From positions 1 through 64,000 of the forward strand of contig NZ_JADVOP010000024.1 of NCBI RefSeq assembly GCF_016508585.1: 64,000 bases of DNA. The letters run 5' to 3'. The notes under the pieces were generated by a model, which was not told where the DNA came from, did no database searches, and worked only from the letters and a program-made list of their open reading frames with translations. The translations under genes and the position numbers were made by a program. Origin of the DNA: Acinetobacter baumannii (GTDB lineage Bacteria; Pseudomonadota; Gammaproteobacteria; Pseudomonadales; Moraxellaceae). Within the stretch, counting starts at the first letter, position 1. The number at the start of each line of letters is the position of its first letter. This document shows positions 17,708 through 25,982 of this stretch, one piece after another.

Positions 17708-19573
17708 ATGGAGCATATCATGTCTGTTATTTTTAAACCTACTGCACTTGTAGGTGCTGTCGCTTTTGCGATGGGGTTATCTTCTACTGCATTTGCTGAA
17801 CAGCAAGACCAGACTTCTAATTCGACAGCATCCTTGTCACCGATTGTTGTGACAGCCACTCGTTCCGAAGAAAGTCTAAAAAATATTCCTGTTCGACTTA
17901 CTGTAATTGATCAAAAAACAATTGAACAAAACCCATTACTGAATGTTTCAGATGTCATCCAAAGAGATCCTGCTGTTTACATTAAGCAAAGTGGTGGTAT
18001 TGGACAAGTTTCAGAAATTGCACTTCGTGGCACTAAAGCAGTACATACATTGGTTTTAAAAGACGGCGCTCGTCTAAATAGTCAAAATGAACTTGGGCCT
18101 TTATATCCTGCGTTCTTGGATACAACGGATGTTCAACAGATTGAAATTTTAAAAGGTCCAGCTTCGGTTCAATATGGCAGTGATGCCATCGGTGGGGTTG
18201 TTCAGCTCATTTCAAAAAAACCAGTTAAATCTGGTGCTGAATTAACAGGCATCTACGGTGAAAATAATACTTACAAAGCCATTGCAAAAGCAGACCTAGT
18301 GACTGATCAAGGCTTTTATGCACAAGTTGGTGGACAGCGTTTAGAAAGCGACGGTACACGTATTTTTGAAAGTCAGCCAAAAAATGAAAAAGCTAGCTTT
18401 GATCAAAAAGGCTACAATGCAAAATTTGGTTATTCACAAGAAGATGTCGTTGACGCTTATGCATCAATCAGTGAAAACAAAGGTACAAATATTTTTAGTA
18501 ATGACTACATTGTCAACACATCACCACGTGAATTTGAAAATCGTGTGATCAATGCAAAAGTCGCTTATAATATTTTGCCTGAACTAATTGTAAATGCACA
18601 ATATTCGAATGTTCAAGACAAACAAAATGTTCCAGCTTATGCATCGCATTACAACACTGAGAATAATCAGGGCGATTTAAACTTAAAATGGAAATTTACA
18701 CCAAATCAAAATATTTTGGTGGGTGCAACATACAACGATGCAAATTATAAAAGTAATACGATTCTAAAAAATGACCAAAGTGTGAATAGCACTGGCTATT
18801 ATTTACAGCATCAATTTAAAAATGAGTTGTTTGATACCCAGGCTGGTATTCGTGTAGAAGATAATGAACGTTTTGGTACGCATACTGTAGGACAAGGTGC
18901 CGTACGTTATCACTTCTTACCGAATGCAAGTGTATATGCCAATATTGGTAGTGCTTTCCGTGCACCAACCTTAAATGAGTTATATTCGCAATGGGGTGGA
19001 AATGAGAAGTTAAAGCCAGAAGAAAGTACATCTTATGAACTTGGTTTTGATTATGATTTAACATCAAACATCAGCACAAATATTTCTGCTTATCATACTA
19101 AAATCAAAAATTTGATTATTTACAATTATCCTGCGGGTAATGAGAATGTTGATCAAGCTAAATTTACTGGCGGCGAAGCTGAAGTTAAATGGCATCAAGA
19201 TGATTTATTTCTCTCTACTGCATACGCTTATGTAAAAACAGAGAACAATAAAGATGGCAATGAAATTGCTTATCGTCCTCGCCAGACTTTAACGCTTACC
19301 ACTGGTTTAGAAAATACAACTTATGGTATTAGTGCTTCACTCATTGCACGAGCGAAAGCTTATGCAGATGCCGCCAATAAAACTCGTGTCCCTGGTTATG
19401 CAACTGTGGACTTAAATGCTTATTGGAATGCAACACCGAATGTTAAAGTTTTTACCAACATTCAAAATGTGGGTGATGTTGAATATCGTGAAGTTTTCAA
19501 TAATTATCCATCACAAGATTGGTATATCAATAGTGGGCGTCAAGCTTCAGTGGGGGTAACTTTCCGTTACTAA
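17708..19573 (+). CDS. btuB: TonB-dependent cobalamin receptor BtuB
   Basis: An outer-membrane 22-strand barrel that imports vitamin B12 using TonB energy. Signal peptide residues 1-30 (cleavage near TAFAEQQ), a TonB box at SPIVVTATR (44-52), plug domain to about 170, then barrel strands and a C-terminal aromatic end (VGVTFRY). Length 621 matches BtuB. The upstream cobalamin riboswitch identifies the substrate class. Two starts are possible, 17708 and ATG 17720 (GGAG 6 bases before it). The next gene is a corrinoid adenosyltransferase, which supports a salvage role. Confidence 0.93.
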   Translation: MEHIMSVIFKPTALVGAVAFAMGLSSTAFAEQQDQTSNSTASLSPIVVTATRSEESLKNIPVRLTVIDQKTIEQNPLLNVSDVIQRDPAVYIKQSGGIGQVSEIALRGTKAVHTLVLKDGARLNSQNELGPLYPAFLDTTDVQQIEILKGPASVQYGSDAIGGVVQLISKKPVKSGAELTGIYGENNTYKAIAKADLVTDQGFYAQVGGQRLESDGTRIFESQPKNEKASFDQKGYNAKFGYSQEDVVDAYASISENKGTNIFSNDYIVNTSPREFENRVINAKVAYNILPELIVNAQYSNVQDKQNVPAYASHYNTENNQGDLNLKWKFTPNQNILVGATYNDANYKSNTILKNDQSVNSTGYYLQHQFKNELFDTQAGIRVEDNERFGTHTVGQGAVRYHFLPNASVYANIGSAFRAPTLNELYSQWGGNEKLKPEESTSYELGFDYDLTSNISTNISAYHTKIKNLIIYNYPAGNENVDQAKFTGGEAEVKWHQDDLFLSTAYAYVKTENNKDGNEIAYRPRQTLTLTTGLENTTYGISASLIARAKAYADAANKTRVPGYATVDLNAYWNATPNVKVFTNIQNVGDVEYREVFNNYPSQDWYINSGRQASVGVTFRY

Positions 19574-19613
19574 AAGTTAGACTCAAAAAAATATCTAAAA
19601 CAGCGCAGTTTAT

Positions 19614-19645
19614 GGATAATGTTTTGACCGACATTATCCTTTTTT
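19614..19645 (+). terminator. Terminator after btuB
   Basis: GGATAATGT and ACATTATCC form a perfect 9-bp stem with an 8-base loop followed by CTTTTTT, 40 bases past the btuB stop and before the adenosyltransferase gene. Some readthrough is possible. Confidence 0.85.
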
Positions 19646-19681
19646 ATTCTTTAGCTTTTCATTTAAATCCAGGACAAAATC

Positions 19682-20260
19682 ATGGGACATCGCTTAAGTA
19701 AAATTTACACCCGTACAGGTGATTCAGGAACAACTGGTTTAGGAGATGGCTCTCGTGTACCCAAAGATGACTTACGTATTACCGCTTTAGGTGATGTGGA
19801 TGAGCTGAATTCAATTGTCGGTGTATTACGTTCACAAATTTCAATCAGTGATATCACGGATAAAGGAGATTGGGACAAATCGCTCAGTTTAGTTCAACAC
19901 TGGCTGTTTGATTTGGGTGGTGAAGTATGTATTCCCAATTACAACTTGCTACAGCCTGTTTGTGTGGAATTTCTAGAAAATGAAATTGATAGAATGAACG
20001 AAGACCTGCCGATGCTGAAAGAGTTTATTCTTCCTTCAGGCACCTTGGCATGTAGTTATGCTCATCAGGCACGTGCAGTATGTCGTCGTGCTGAACGTAG
20101 CCTCATGACTGTACATAGCAGAGACCAGAATATTCAAGCCACAGCCTTACAATTGCTCAATCGTTTGTCAGATTGGTTGTTTGTTGCTTCACGTACACTT
20201 CAACGTGCAGAAGGTGGCAGTGAAGTGCTTTGGCAAAAGAACATCAACGATACAATTTAA
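19682..20260 (+). CDS. PduO-type cob(I)alamin adenosyltransferase
   Basis: It transfers the adenosyl group of ATP to cob(I)alamin, making coenzyme B12. The family motifs are KIYTRTGDSGTTGLGDG at residues 7-23 (ATP loop), GDVDELNS and the C-terminal RRAERS and LNRLSDWLFVASR. Length 192 is typical of the PduO/MMAB branch, not CobA. It follows btuB after a terminator and completes uptake plus activation; no de novo cobalamin genes are present here. Confidence 0.95.
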   Translation: MGHRLSKIYTRTGDSGTTGLGDGSRVPKDDLRITALGDVDELNSIVGVLRSQISISDITDKGDWDKSLSLVQHWLFDLGGEVCIPNYNLLQPVCVEFLENEIDRMNEDLPMLKEFILPSGTLACSYAHQARAVCRRAERSLMTVHSRDQNIQATALQLLNRLSDWLFVASRTLQRAEGGSEVLWQKNINDTI

Positions 20261-20309
20261 ACATCACTGATCATTCATTGATGGTTTCTGGACAGTATGA
20301 TCAAGGTGT

Positions 20310-20332
20310 AGCCCTATTAGTGGAATAGGGCT
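20310..20332. other. Intergenic hairpin
   Basis: AGCCCTATT and AATAGGGCT form a perfect 9-bp stem with a 5-base loop, 50 bases past the adenosyltransferase stop. No T-run follows on either strand, so it may stabilise the transcript end rather than terminate. Confidence 0.4.
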
Positions 20333-20438
20333 AAAACACAAGTTTTCAGTTAAAGATTAAAATTTCATCACGAGTCAAAATGATCTAACGATCAGGCTTA
20401 TGTGATGGGATCGATAATCTGAGTATCGAGTACATTCT

Positions 20439-21161
20439 ATGAAAATTATCGGACATCGTGGCGCACGTGGCGAAGCACCTGAAAACACATTGGGTGGTTT
20501 TCAATATATTCATGACTTGGGCATTCGTGCGGTCGAGTTTGATGTCCGACAATTAAAAGATAATGCACTGATTATTATGCATGACGATAATTTCTTAAGA
20601 ACCACAGGAATTGATCAACCACTTTATGCTTTAGACAGTACACAACTGGCACCTTTTAATCAAGCCAGCATATGGATGGATTGGGAAAAGCAAATCACGC
20701 CGACTTTAAGCCAAAGTCTAAATATCATGCATGATTTTGAACATATTGAAGTCGAGGTGAAGGCTGTTGAAAGTCTAGAAGATGCTGAAAAACTGACCAT
20801 TGAATTACAACAACAGCTTAAGGATTTTAAACATACTGCGGTCATCACCAGCTTTGATTTAAAAATACATCAGGTTTTACAGCAGCAGCAATCTGAGTTT
20901 AAACGTGGTTTACTGATCGAAAGGGACATTCAAGAACAGGCGATTGAACAAGCTTTAGAACTGGATTGTTGCCAAATTGGCTGGATGAATCAGTTGGCAA
21001 GCGATGCGATACTTCAAGCAACCCAAGCAGCAGGTTTAAATATCAGTGTTTGGACCGTGAATGATATCCAACGTGCTCAGCATTTACGCGATCTAGGCAT
21101 CCAAGGATTAATTACTGATTTTCCAAAAATGATGCAAAATGCTTTAGGTCAGGTGCAATAA
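20439..21161 (+). CDS. Glycerophosphodiester phosphodiesterase
   Basis: It splits glycerophosphodiesters to glycerol 3-phosphate and an alcohol. A 240-residue GDPD TIM barrel: catalytic HRGARGEAPENT at residues 6-17, metal ligands in VEFDVRQLKD, second His in IIMHDD, and the C-terminal ISVWTVND and GLITDFP. There is no signal peptide, so it is the cytoplasmic UgpQ-like type. Substrate uptake genes are not adjacent. Confidence 0.93.
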   Translation: MKIIGHRGARGEAPENTLGGFQYIHDLGIRAVEFDVRQLKDNALIIMHDDNFLRTTGIDQPLYALDSTQLAPFNQASIWMDWEKQITPTLSQSLNIMHDFEHIEVEVKAVESLEDAEKLTIELQQQLKDFKHTAVITSFDLKIHQVLQQQQSEFKRGLLIERDIQEQAIEQALELDCCQIGWMNQLASDAILQATQAAGLNISVWTVNDIQRAQHLRDLGIQGLITDFPKMMQNALGQVQ

Positions 21162-21503
21162 TTCAGAATAAATGAGACATGCAAAACCGGCTTTCGTTTA
21201 CAGTGTTAAAAGCGCTTAAACTCAAAACTTCGACTATTCAATCACTACAGACTATGAAGCTACAACGATTATTGCGACTAAAATCTTCTATACATATGTG
21301 ACAATGAAATACGACTTTTTAATCATTCATTTTTTTCGATCAAACCGCTAGAATTTGTGTTTTATTCTGTTACTGTTTTATACAATACAGATGTACACTA
21401 ATACTAGTGAACAGATGTTCGCCCATGATACTATCCCTGAAAGTATAGCCTAGAAAATGCTGAAGCTATGCGTTTAACTTTTACCTAATGAAGGTTCTTA
21501 GGA
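21162..21503. other. Intergenic stretch upstream of the desaturase, 342 bases
   Basis: AT-rich, with no supported gene. It contains the DesT-like inverted repeat listed separately and a small hairpin (ATACT/AGTAT near 21428-21446). The likely promoter of the desaturase lies here. Confidence 0.6.
21406..21422. promoter_or_regulatory. DesT-like fatty acid desaturase operator (candidate)
   Basis: AGTGAACAGATGTTCGC contains the inverted repeat GAAC-4-GTTC and resembles the AGTGAAC half-site bound by the TetR-family regulator DesT, which represses desaturase genes in Pseudomonas. It lies about 95 bases upstream of the desaturase start. The match is by memory of the motif and needs testing. Confidence 0.45.
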
Positions 21504-21515
21504 GTGCTGTTGGAG

Positions 21516-22679
21516 ATGAATGCTCCCCTACCCAAAGCCCCAATAAATTGGATCGGTGTTTTTGCCTTGGTATTCCTACCACTTGTGGCATTGATCGCGA
21601 TTCCATTGTATGCCTACCATCATGATTTTAGTATGGCAGCTTGGATTAGTTTATTCGTTTTACTCGGTCTCAGTAGTTTAGGCATTACTGCGGGTTACCA
21701 TCGCTTATGGGCACACCGTGCTTATGAAGCGACTTTACCTCTTAAAATTATTTTGATGATTATGGGAACATTTGCTGTTCAAAACAGTATTTTGTTCTGG
21801 GCTTCCGGTCACCGTACCCATCACCGTCATGTCGATGATGTTGATCAAGATCCATATTCAATTAACAATGGCTTTTGGTATGCACACATTGGCTGGATGT
21901 TACGCAACTACCCTGCTGCAGAAGCAAATTACAAAAATGCACCAGACTTATTGAATGATAAAGTGGTGATGTTCCAGGACAAATATTACATTCCATTGGT
22001 CATTGCGGTTCACGCAGCCATTCTGCTCCCATTGGGTTGGGCTGTAGGTGACATGTGGGGCGTATTACTCTTAGGTGGTTTACTTCGTTTAATCATCAGC
22101 CATCATGTAACCTTCTTTATCAACTCTTTATGTCATATGTGGGGCAAACGTCCTTATACAGACGAAAATACTGCACGTGATAACTTCCTGCTTGCCATTG
22201 CGACATGGGGTGAGGGTTATCATAACTACCACCATATTTTCCAATACGATTATCGTAATGGCGTGAAATGGTGGCAATATGATCCAACCAAATGGTTGAT
22301 CTGGTCCTGTTCTAAAATTGGTTTAGCAAAAAATCTTCGTCGTATTCCAAGCTTTAATATTAAAAAAGCAGAATTAGCAATGAAGTTTAAATATGCTGAA
22401 CAGGATTTAGCGATTTACGGTCACAATGTAAATGCTGACATTTTAGCCATGAAACAAAAAGTCTCTCAAGAATATGAAGCCTTTACCCATACATTAAACG
22501 ATTGGGCGGCTTTAAAAGAGCAAGAACTACAAGCAAAAAAAGCCTCGGTTGCTGAAAAAATCCACCAAATGGATGTCAAGCTTAAAGTTGATTTCCAGTT
22601 GGTAGAACAAAAGTTGGCTTTCCATCGTGAACGCTTAGAAACATTGATGCGTGGTATTAAAAAGAACGTGGTTTCTTAA
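21516..22679 (+). CDS. Acyl-CoA delta-9 fatty acid desaturase
   Basis: A membrane di-iron desaturase that introduces a double bond into acyl-CoA chains aerobically. The three His boxes are present: HRLWAHR, HRTHHRHVD and EGYHNYHH. About four membrane helices precede residue 215. The last 100 residues form a charged helical extension with repeated Lys/Gln/Glu heptad-like spacing, probably coiled-coil. I choose ATG 21516; GTG 21504 and TTG 21510 are alternatives. An electron-donor oxidoreductase gene (DesC-like) is not adjacent. Confidence 0.92.
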   Translation: MNAPLPKAPINWIGVFALVFLPLVALIAIPLYAYHHDFSMAAWISLFVLLGLSSLGITAGYHRLWAHRAYEATLPLKIILMIMGTFAVQNSILFWASGHRTHHRHVDDVDQDPYSINNGFWYAHIGWMLRNYPAAEANYKNAPDLLNDKVVMFQDKYYIPLVIAVHAAILLPLGWAVGDMWGVLLLGGLLRLIISHHVTFFINSLCHMWGKRPYTDENTARDNFLLAIATWGEGYHNYHHIFQYDYRNGVKWWQYDPTKWLIWSCSKIGLAKNLRRIPSFNIKKAELAMKFKYAEQDLAIYGHNVNADILAMKQKVSQEYEAFTHTLNDWAALKEQELQAKKASVAEKIHQMDVKLKVDFQLVEQKLAFHRERLETLMRGIKKNVVS

Positions 22680-22690
22680 TCCATCGTTCA

Positions 22691-22726
22691 GCAAAAGAAA
22701 AGCTCCAACTGGAGCTTTTCTTTTGC
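22691..22726 (+). terminator. Strong terminator after the desaturase
   Basis: GCAAAAGAAAAGCTCC and GGAGCTTTTCTTTTGC form a perfect 16-bp stem around a 4-base loop, with T-rich sequence just after. Confidence 0.85.
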
Positions 22727-22767
22727 CTAATTTTTTTCGTGATTTAACTCCAAACTGAGAAACAGAC

Positions 22768-23097
22768 ATGCAGATCAATAACATCCCTTTTGGCATCACC
22801 AACTGGACAGAGATTCCGACCACGCATCACCAAGGTGAACAAGGTTTTGCACTTTGGCGTACTCAACAATTTGATCAAATTCGTGTTCGAATGGTCGAAT
22901 ACTCTGCAGGATATCTGGCAGATCACTGGTGCTTGAAAGGTCATATCCTTTTTTGTTTAGAGGGTGAGTTACACACCGAACTTGTAGATGGCCGTACATT
23001 TACTTTAACGGCAGGTATGAGTTATCAAGTTGCAGACCAAGCGGAAGCACATCGTTCCTCAACCACATTGGGCGCAAAATTATTTATTGTTGACTAA
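22768..23097 (+). CDS. DHCW-motif cupin-fold protein
   Basis: A single-domain cupin of 109 residues. The family motif ADHWCLKGHILFCLEGEL is at about residues 50-67, followed by the second cupin motif around LTAGMSYQVADQAEAHRS. The His residues would bind a metal, but the reaction is unknown. It sits between the desaturase terminator and selO in the same direction, 78 bases before the selO start chosen here. Confidence 0.85.
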   Translation: MQINNIPFGITNWTEIPTTHHQGEQGFALWRTQQFDQIRVRMVEYSAGYLADHWCLKGHILFCLEGELHTELVDGRTFTLTAGMSYQVADQAEAHRSSTTLGAKLFIVD

Positions 23098-23175
23098 ATC
23101 AGTCGGCATTCGCCCATGTCATTAAAATTTTGCTATATTGATCAAGTCATGATTTATCCATTGCGATCAACTGCT

Positions 23176-24633
23176 ATGTACTTCAATCCTCGTTATCCCA
23201 CGTTGAATCCAAAACTATACCATGAGCAAATGCCCAACCCACTTCAGGGGGCCAAAGCAGGACATTTTAATCTTGCACTCGCTGATGAATTGCAATGGTC
23301 TGAAGAGGAAAAAACGCAGTGGGTCGAGATTTGCAGTGGGCAAAAAACATTCCCAGAATTCCATCCTTTAGCGATGGTCTATGCAGGACATCAGTTTGGT
23401 CAATGGGCTGGTCAGCTGGGTGATGGTCGGGGTTTGCTGATTGCGCAAATTCTCAATCGCCATCATCAAACCATTGATCTGCATTTAAAAGGCGCGGGCT
23501 CTACGCCCTACTCTCGCATGGGCGATGGTCGAGCTGTACTTCGTTCCGTCATCCGTGAGTATTTGGCAGGTCATGCCTTGAATTCGCTTGGTGTCCCCTC
23601 TAGTAACGCCGTAGGTTTTACCTCATCAAATCAAGGTGTTCAACGTGAGAAACTCGAACTCGGCGCAATGATGTTACGTACTTCTGATTGTCACATCCGT
23701 TTAGGTCATTTTGAATGGATCAACCAATACCAACCAGATTTACTGGCTGAATTTACCCAAAAATGTATTGAATGGCATTACCCTGAGTGTTTAGCGCTTC
23801 AAAAAACAGGAACTGAAAATCACATCTTGGCCTTTGCACGCAAAGTGATTCAAAATACAGCCATCATGATTGCCAAATGGCAGTTGGTTGGCTTTGCGCA
23901 TGGAGTGATGAATACTGACAATTTAAATATTACTGGTTCGACACTCGATTTTGGTCCTTATGGTTTTATGGAAAGATTCCGCCCAAACTGGATCAATAAT
24001 CACAGTGATTATAACGGACGTTACACTTATCAAAACCAACCCAGCATCGCACATTGGAACTTATGGAATTGGTTGAACAATTTAATTCCACTTGCCCATC
24101 CCGAAACAAAAGAACAATTTAAACAGGATTTGGTTGAATGTTTAGAAGATTTTGAACCTACTTTTCTAAAACATTATACACAGGGCCTCTGTCAAAAACT
24201 TGGACTGCCAGACTTTCACAAAGACAGTTTTGACTGCGGAATGAGCTTTTTAAGAATTTTACAAAGTGAACAACTTGACTATACCGGCAGTTTTATTCGT
24301 TTACAAAATAAGCAGTATGAAGCCATTCAAGATGATTGCTTAGATCGCCATCAATTTGAAGTATTTTTGAATCAATACCAAAGTATTCGTGAACATCAGG
24401 ATCTAGATGTATTGGATGCTGAGATGAAGCAAGTCAATCCAGTTTATATTTTGAGAAATCATATGGCTCAAAAAGCCATTGAACAGGCTGAACGAGATGA
24501 TTTTTCTGAGGTCGACCGTTTATTTAAATTATTAAGCCAACCTTTTAAGCGTCAGCTTGATTTAGAAACCGCCGCAGATTTAGCGCCTTTAGCAAGCGAC
24601 TTACCAGAAGTCATGGTAAGTTGCTCTTCATAA
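23176..24633 (+). CDS. selO: SelO protein adenylyltransferase (YdiU family)
   Basis: A pseudokinase-fold enzyme that transfers AMP to Ser, Thr or Tyr of target proteins, linked to redox homeostasis. Marks: FHPLAMVYAGHQFGQWAGQLGDGRG, LHLKGAGSTPYSRMGDGRAVLRS, GFAHGVMNTDN with the HGVMNTDN catalytic loop, and LDFGPYGFME (the DFG-like site). The start ATG 23176 puts the family opening YFNPRYPTL at the N-terminus and gives 485 residues; ATG 23116 would add 20 unrelated residues. Unlike eukaryotic SelO there is no C-terminal selenocysteine; it ends VMVSCSS with an ordinary Cys three from the end. Confidence 0.93.
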   Translation: MYFNPRYPTLNPKLYHEQMPNPLQGAKAGHFNLALADELQWSEEEKTQWVEICSGQKTFPEFHPLAMVYAGHQFGQWAGQLGDGRGLLIAQILNRHHQTIDLHLKGAGSTPYSRMGDGRAVLRSVIREYLAGHALNSLGVPSSNAVGFTSSNQGVQREKLELGAMMLRTSDCHIRLGHFEWINQYQPDLLAEFTQKCIEWHYPECLALQKTGTENHILAFARKVIQNTAIMIAKWQLVGFAHGVMNTDNLNITGSTLDFGPYGFMERFRPNWINNHSDYNGRYTYQNQPSIAHWNLWNWLNNLIPLAHPETKEQFKQDLVECLEDFEPTFLKHYTQGLCQKLGLPDFHKDSFDCGMSFLRILQSEQLDYTGSFIRLQNKQYEAIQDDCLDRHQFEVFLNQYQSIREHQDLDVLDAEMKQVNPVYILRNHMAQKAIEQAERDDFSEVDRLFKLLSQPFKRQLDLETAADLAPLASDLPEVMVSCSS

Positions 24634-24654
24634 ATATATTGAGGACAATCATAC

Positions 24655-24694
24655 TTACCCACAATTTCTGTGGATAACCATGTGTTTATCCACA
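24655..24694. repeat. DnaA-box cluster A
   Basis: Three DnaA-box-like 9-mers lie in 40 bases: TTACCCACA (24655), TGTGGATAA (24669, inverted, perfect) and TTATCCACA (24686, perfect). The last two form a 10-bp inverted repeat with an 8-base spacer. A near copy with the same spacing occurs at 25918-25957. It is intergenic, between selO and the L,D-transpeptidase gene. Confidence 0.85.
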
Positions 24695-24788
24695 GGATAA
24701 ATCAATAATCACAATTCAGCTACAACGTGCTGGTTTAAAATGCGTAAAATTTAGGCAAGACATCGCTTTGCAACATCTATACTTTACA

Positions 24789-25388
24789 ATGAATAAAAAA
24801 TACCTCTTTTCAATTTGTACGGTTTTAATCCTGATCATCACGAGCGGATGGATTTATCAAAAATATAATCAATTTATTCCAACAGCCACTGCTGCAATCC
24901 ATGTCAAAAATTTAACCCTGCAAGATATCAATCATATTCGTCAAAACACCCCGATTACAGAGGTTAAAGTTTATAAGTCTGCTCGCATTGTCCAATTGAT
25001 GCATCATGATCAAAAAATTCAAAGCTATCCAATGCGTTTAGGTTTTACCCCACAAGGTCATAAAGTACAGGAAGGGGATGGAAAAACACCTGAGGGGCAA
25101 TATATTTTAGATTGGCGCAATCCCAACAGCGCCTTTTATAAATCATTGCATGTATCTTATCCAAATCAACAAGATCTCGTCCAAGCCAAACATCTGGGTG
25201 TTTCCGCAGGGGGGGATATTATGATTCACGGCTCTGCAACCATTTCACAGGTCGAGAAAATGCCAAGTTTAATGAATTATTTACCTCGAAATGACTGGAC
25301 ATGGGGCTGCATTGCCGTTAGAAATGTTGATATGGATGAAATCTGGAAACTTGTGGATGATGGAACAATGATTCGCATTTACCCATAA
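24789..25388 (+). CDS. L,D-transpeptidase (YkuD-domain) with N-terminal anchor
   Basis: A periplasmic cell-wall enzyme of 199 residues that makes 3-3 crosslinks or attaches amino acids or proteins to peptidoglycan. Residues 4-22 are a single hydrophobic segment (signal anchor). The YkuD motif is at H147 (MIHGSA) and C174 (WGCIAVRN); the usual SxGC is replaced by WTWGC, seen in some family members. I use ATG 24789; the 7 residues upstream from TTG 24768 are unlikely. It is flanked by the two DnaA-box clusters together with the next gene. Confidence 0.87.
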   Translation: MNKKYLFSICTVLILIITSGWIYQKYNQFIPTATAAIHVKNLTLQDINHIRQNTPITEVKVYKSARIVQLMHHDQKIQSYPMRLGFTPQGHKVQEGDGKTPEGQYILDWRNPNSAFYKSLHVSYPNQQDLVQAKHLGVSAGGDIMIHGSATISQVEKMPSLMNYLPRNDWTWGCIAVRNVDMDEIWKLVDDGTMIRIYP

Positions 25389-25409
25389 TTGAATTAAAAA
25401 GAGAACATC

Positions 25410-25793
25410 ATGACTGGTGATGAAATTCGGAAAATCGCTTTTAATTTTGCAACTCAATTGCCAAAATCAGAATTAGACTATCCATTTGGTGAAGATATTC
25501 CTGTCTTTAAAGTGCTTGGTAAAGTGTTTATGTTAAGTTTTGAATTGCATGGTCAAAAAGTCATTAATTTAAAGGTTCAACCTGAGCATGGTGAAATGCT
25601 GAGAGATGTGTATCCCTCAATTAAAGTAGGTTATCACATGAATAAACGCCACTGGATTTCGGTTTATGAAGGCGATCAAATTCATGCCGATTTGATTCAG
25701 GACTTGGTCGAGACTTCCTATGAATTGGTCAGCAAAACGCTGACTAAAGCTCAAAAACAGGTTTTAGCAATCCATCAACAGATCCAGTCATAA
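25410..25793 (+). CDS. MmcQ/YjbR-family protein
   Basis: A 127-residue protein of the MmcQ/YjbR family (CyaY-like fold), described as DNA-binding or of unknown role. Visible signature: LDYPFGEDIPVFKVLGKVFML near the N-terminus and VGYHMNKRHWISV in the middle. It follows the transpeptidase gene by 21 bases and probably shares its transcript; there is no functional link that I can name. Confidence 0.88.
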   Translation: MTGDEIRKIAFNFATQLPKSELDYPFGEDIPVFKVLGKVFMLSFELHGQKVINLKVQPEHGEMLRDVYPSIKVGYHMNKRHWISVYEGDQIHADLIQDLVETSYELVSKTLTKAQKQVLAIHQQIQS

Positions 25794-25917
25794 GAATGTT
25801 CAACGATTTGACGACTCAGCCGGATCAATACAAATTGTTTATCTGCATCACAATATGTGAGTTATACTCCATTCAAATGCTTGTTTTTTCAGCATTGATT
25901 TCAACATTTGTACACAT

Positions 25918-25957
25918 TTACCCACAATATCTGTGGATAAACCTGTGTTTATCCACA
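25918..25957. repeat. DnaA-box cluster B
   Basis: The same three-box pattern as cluster A: TTACCCACA (25918), TGTGGATAA (25932, perfect) and TTATCCACA (25949, perfect), with identical spacing and only a few base changes in the spacers. It lies between the convergent YjbR-family and baeR genes, 1263 bases from cluster A. The arms plus spacing could also form a hairpin in RNA. Confidence 0.85.
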
Positions 25958-25982
25958 ATGTGAATTAAAAAATGCTGGAAAC

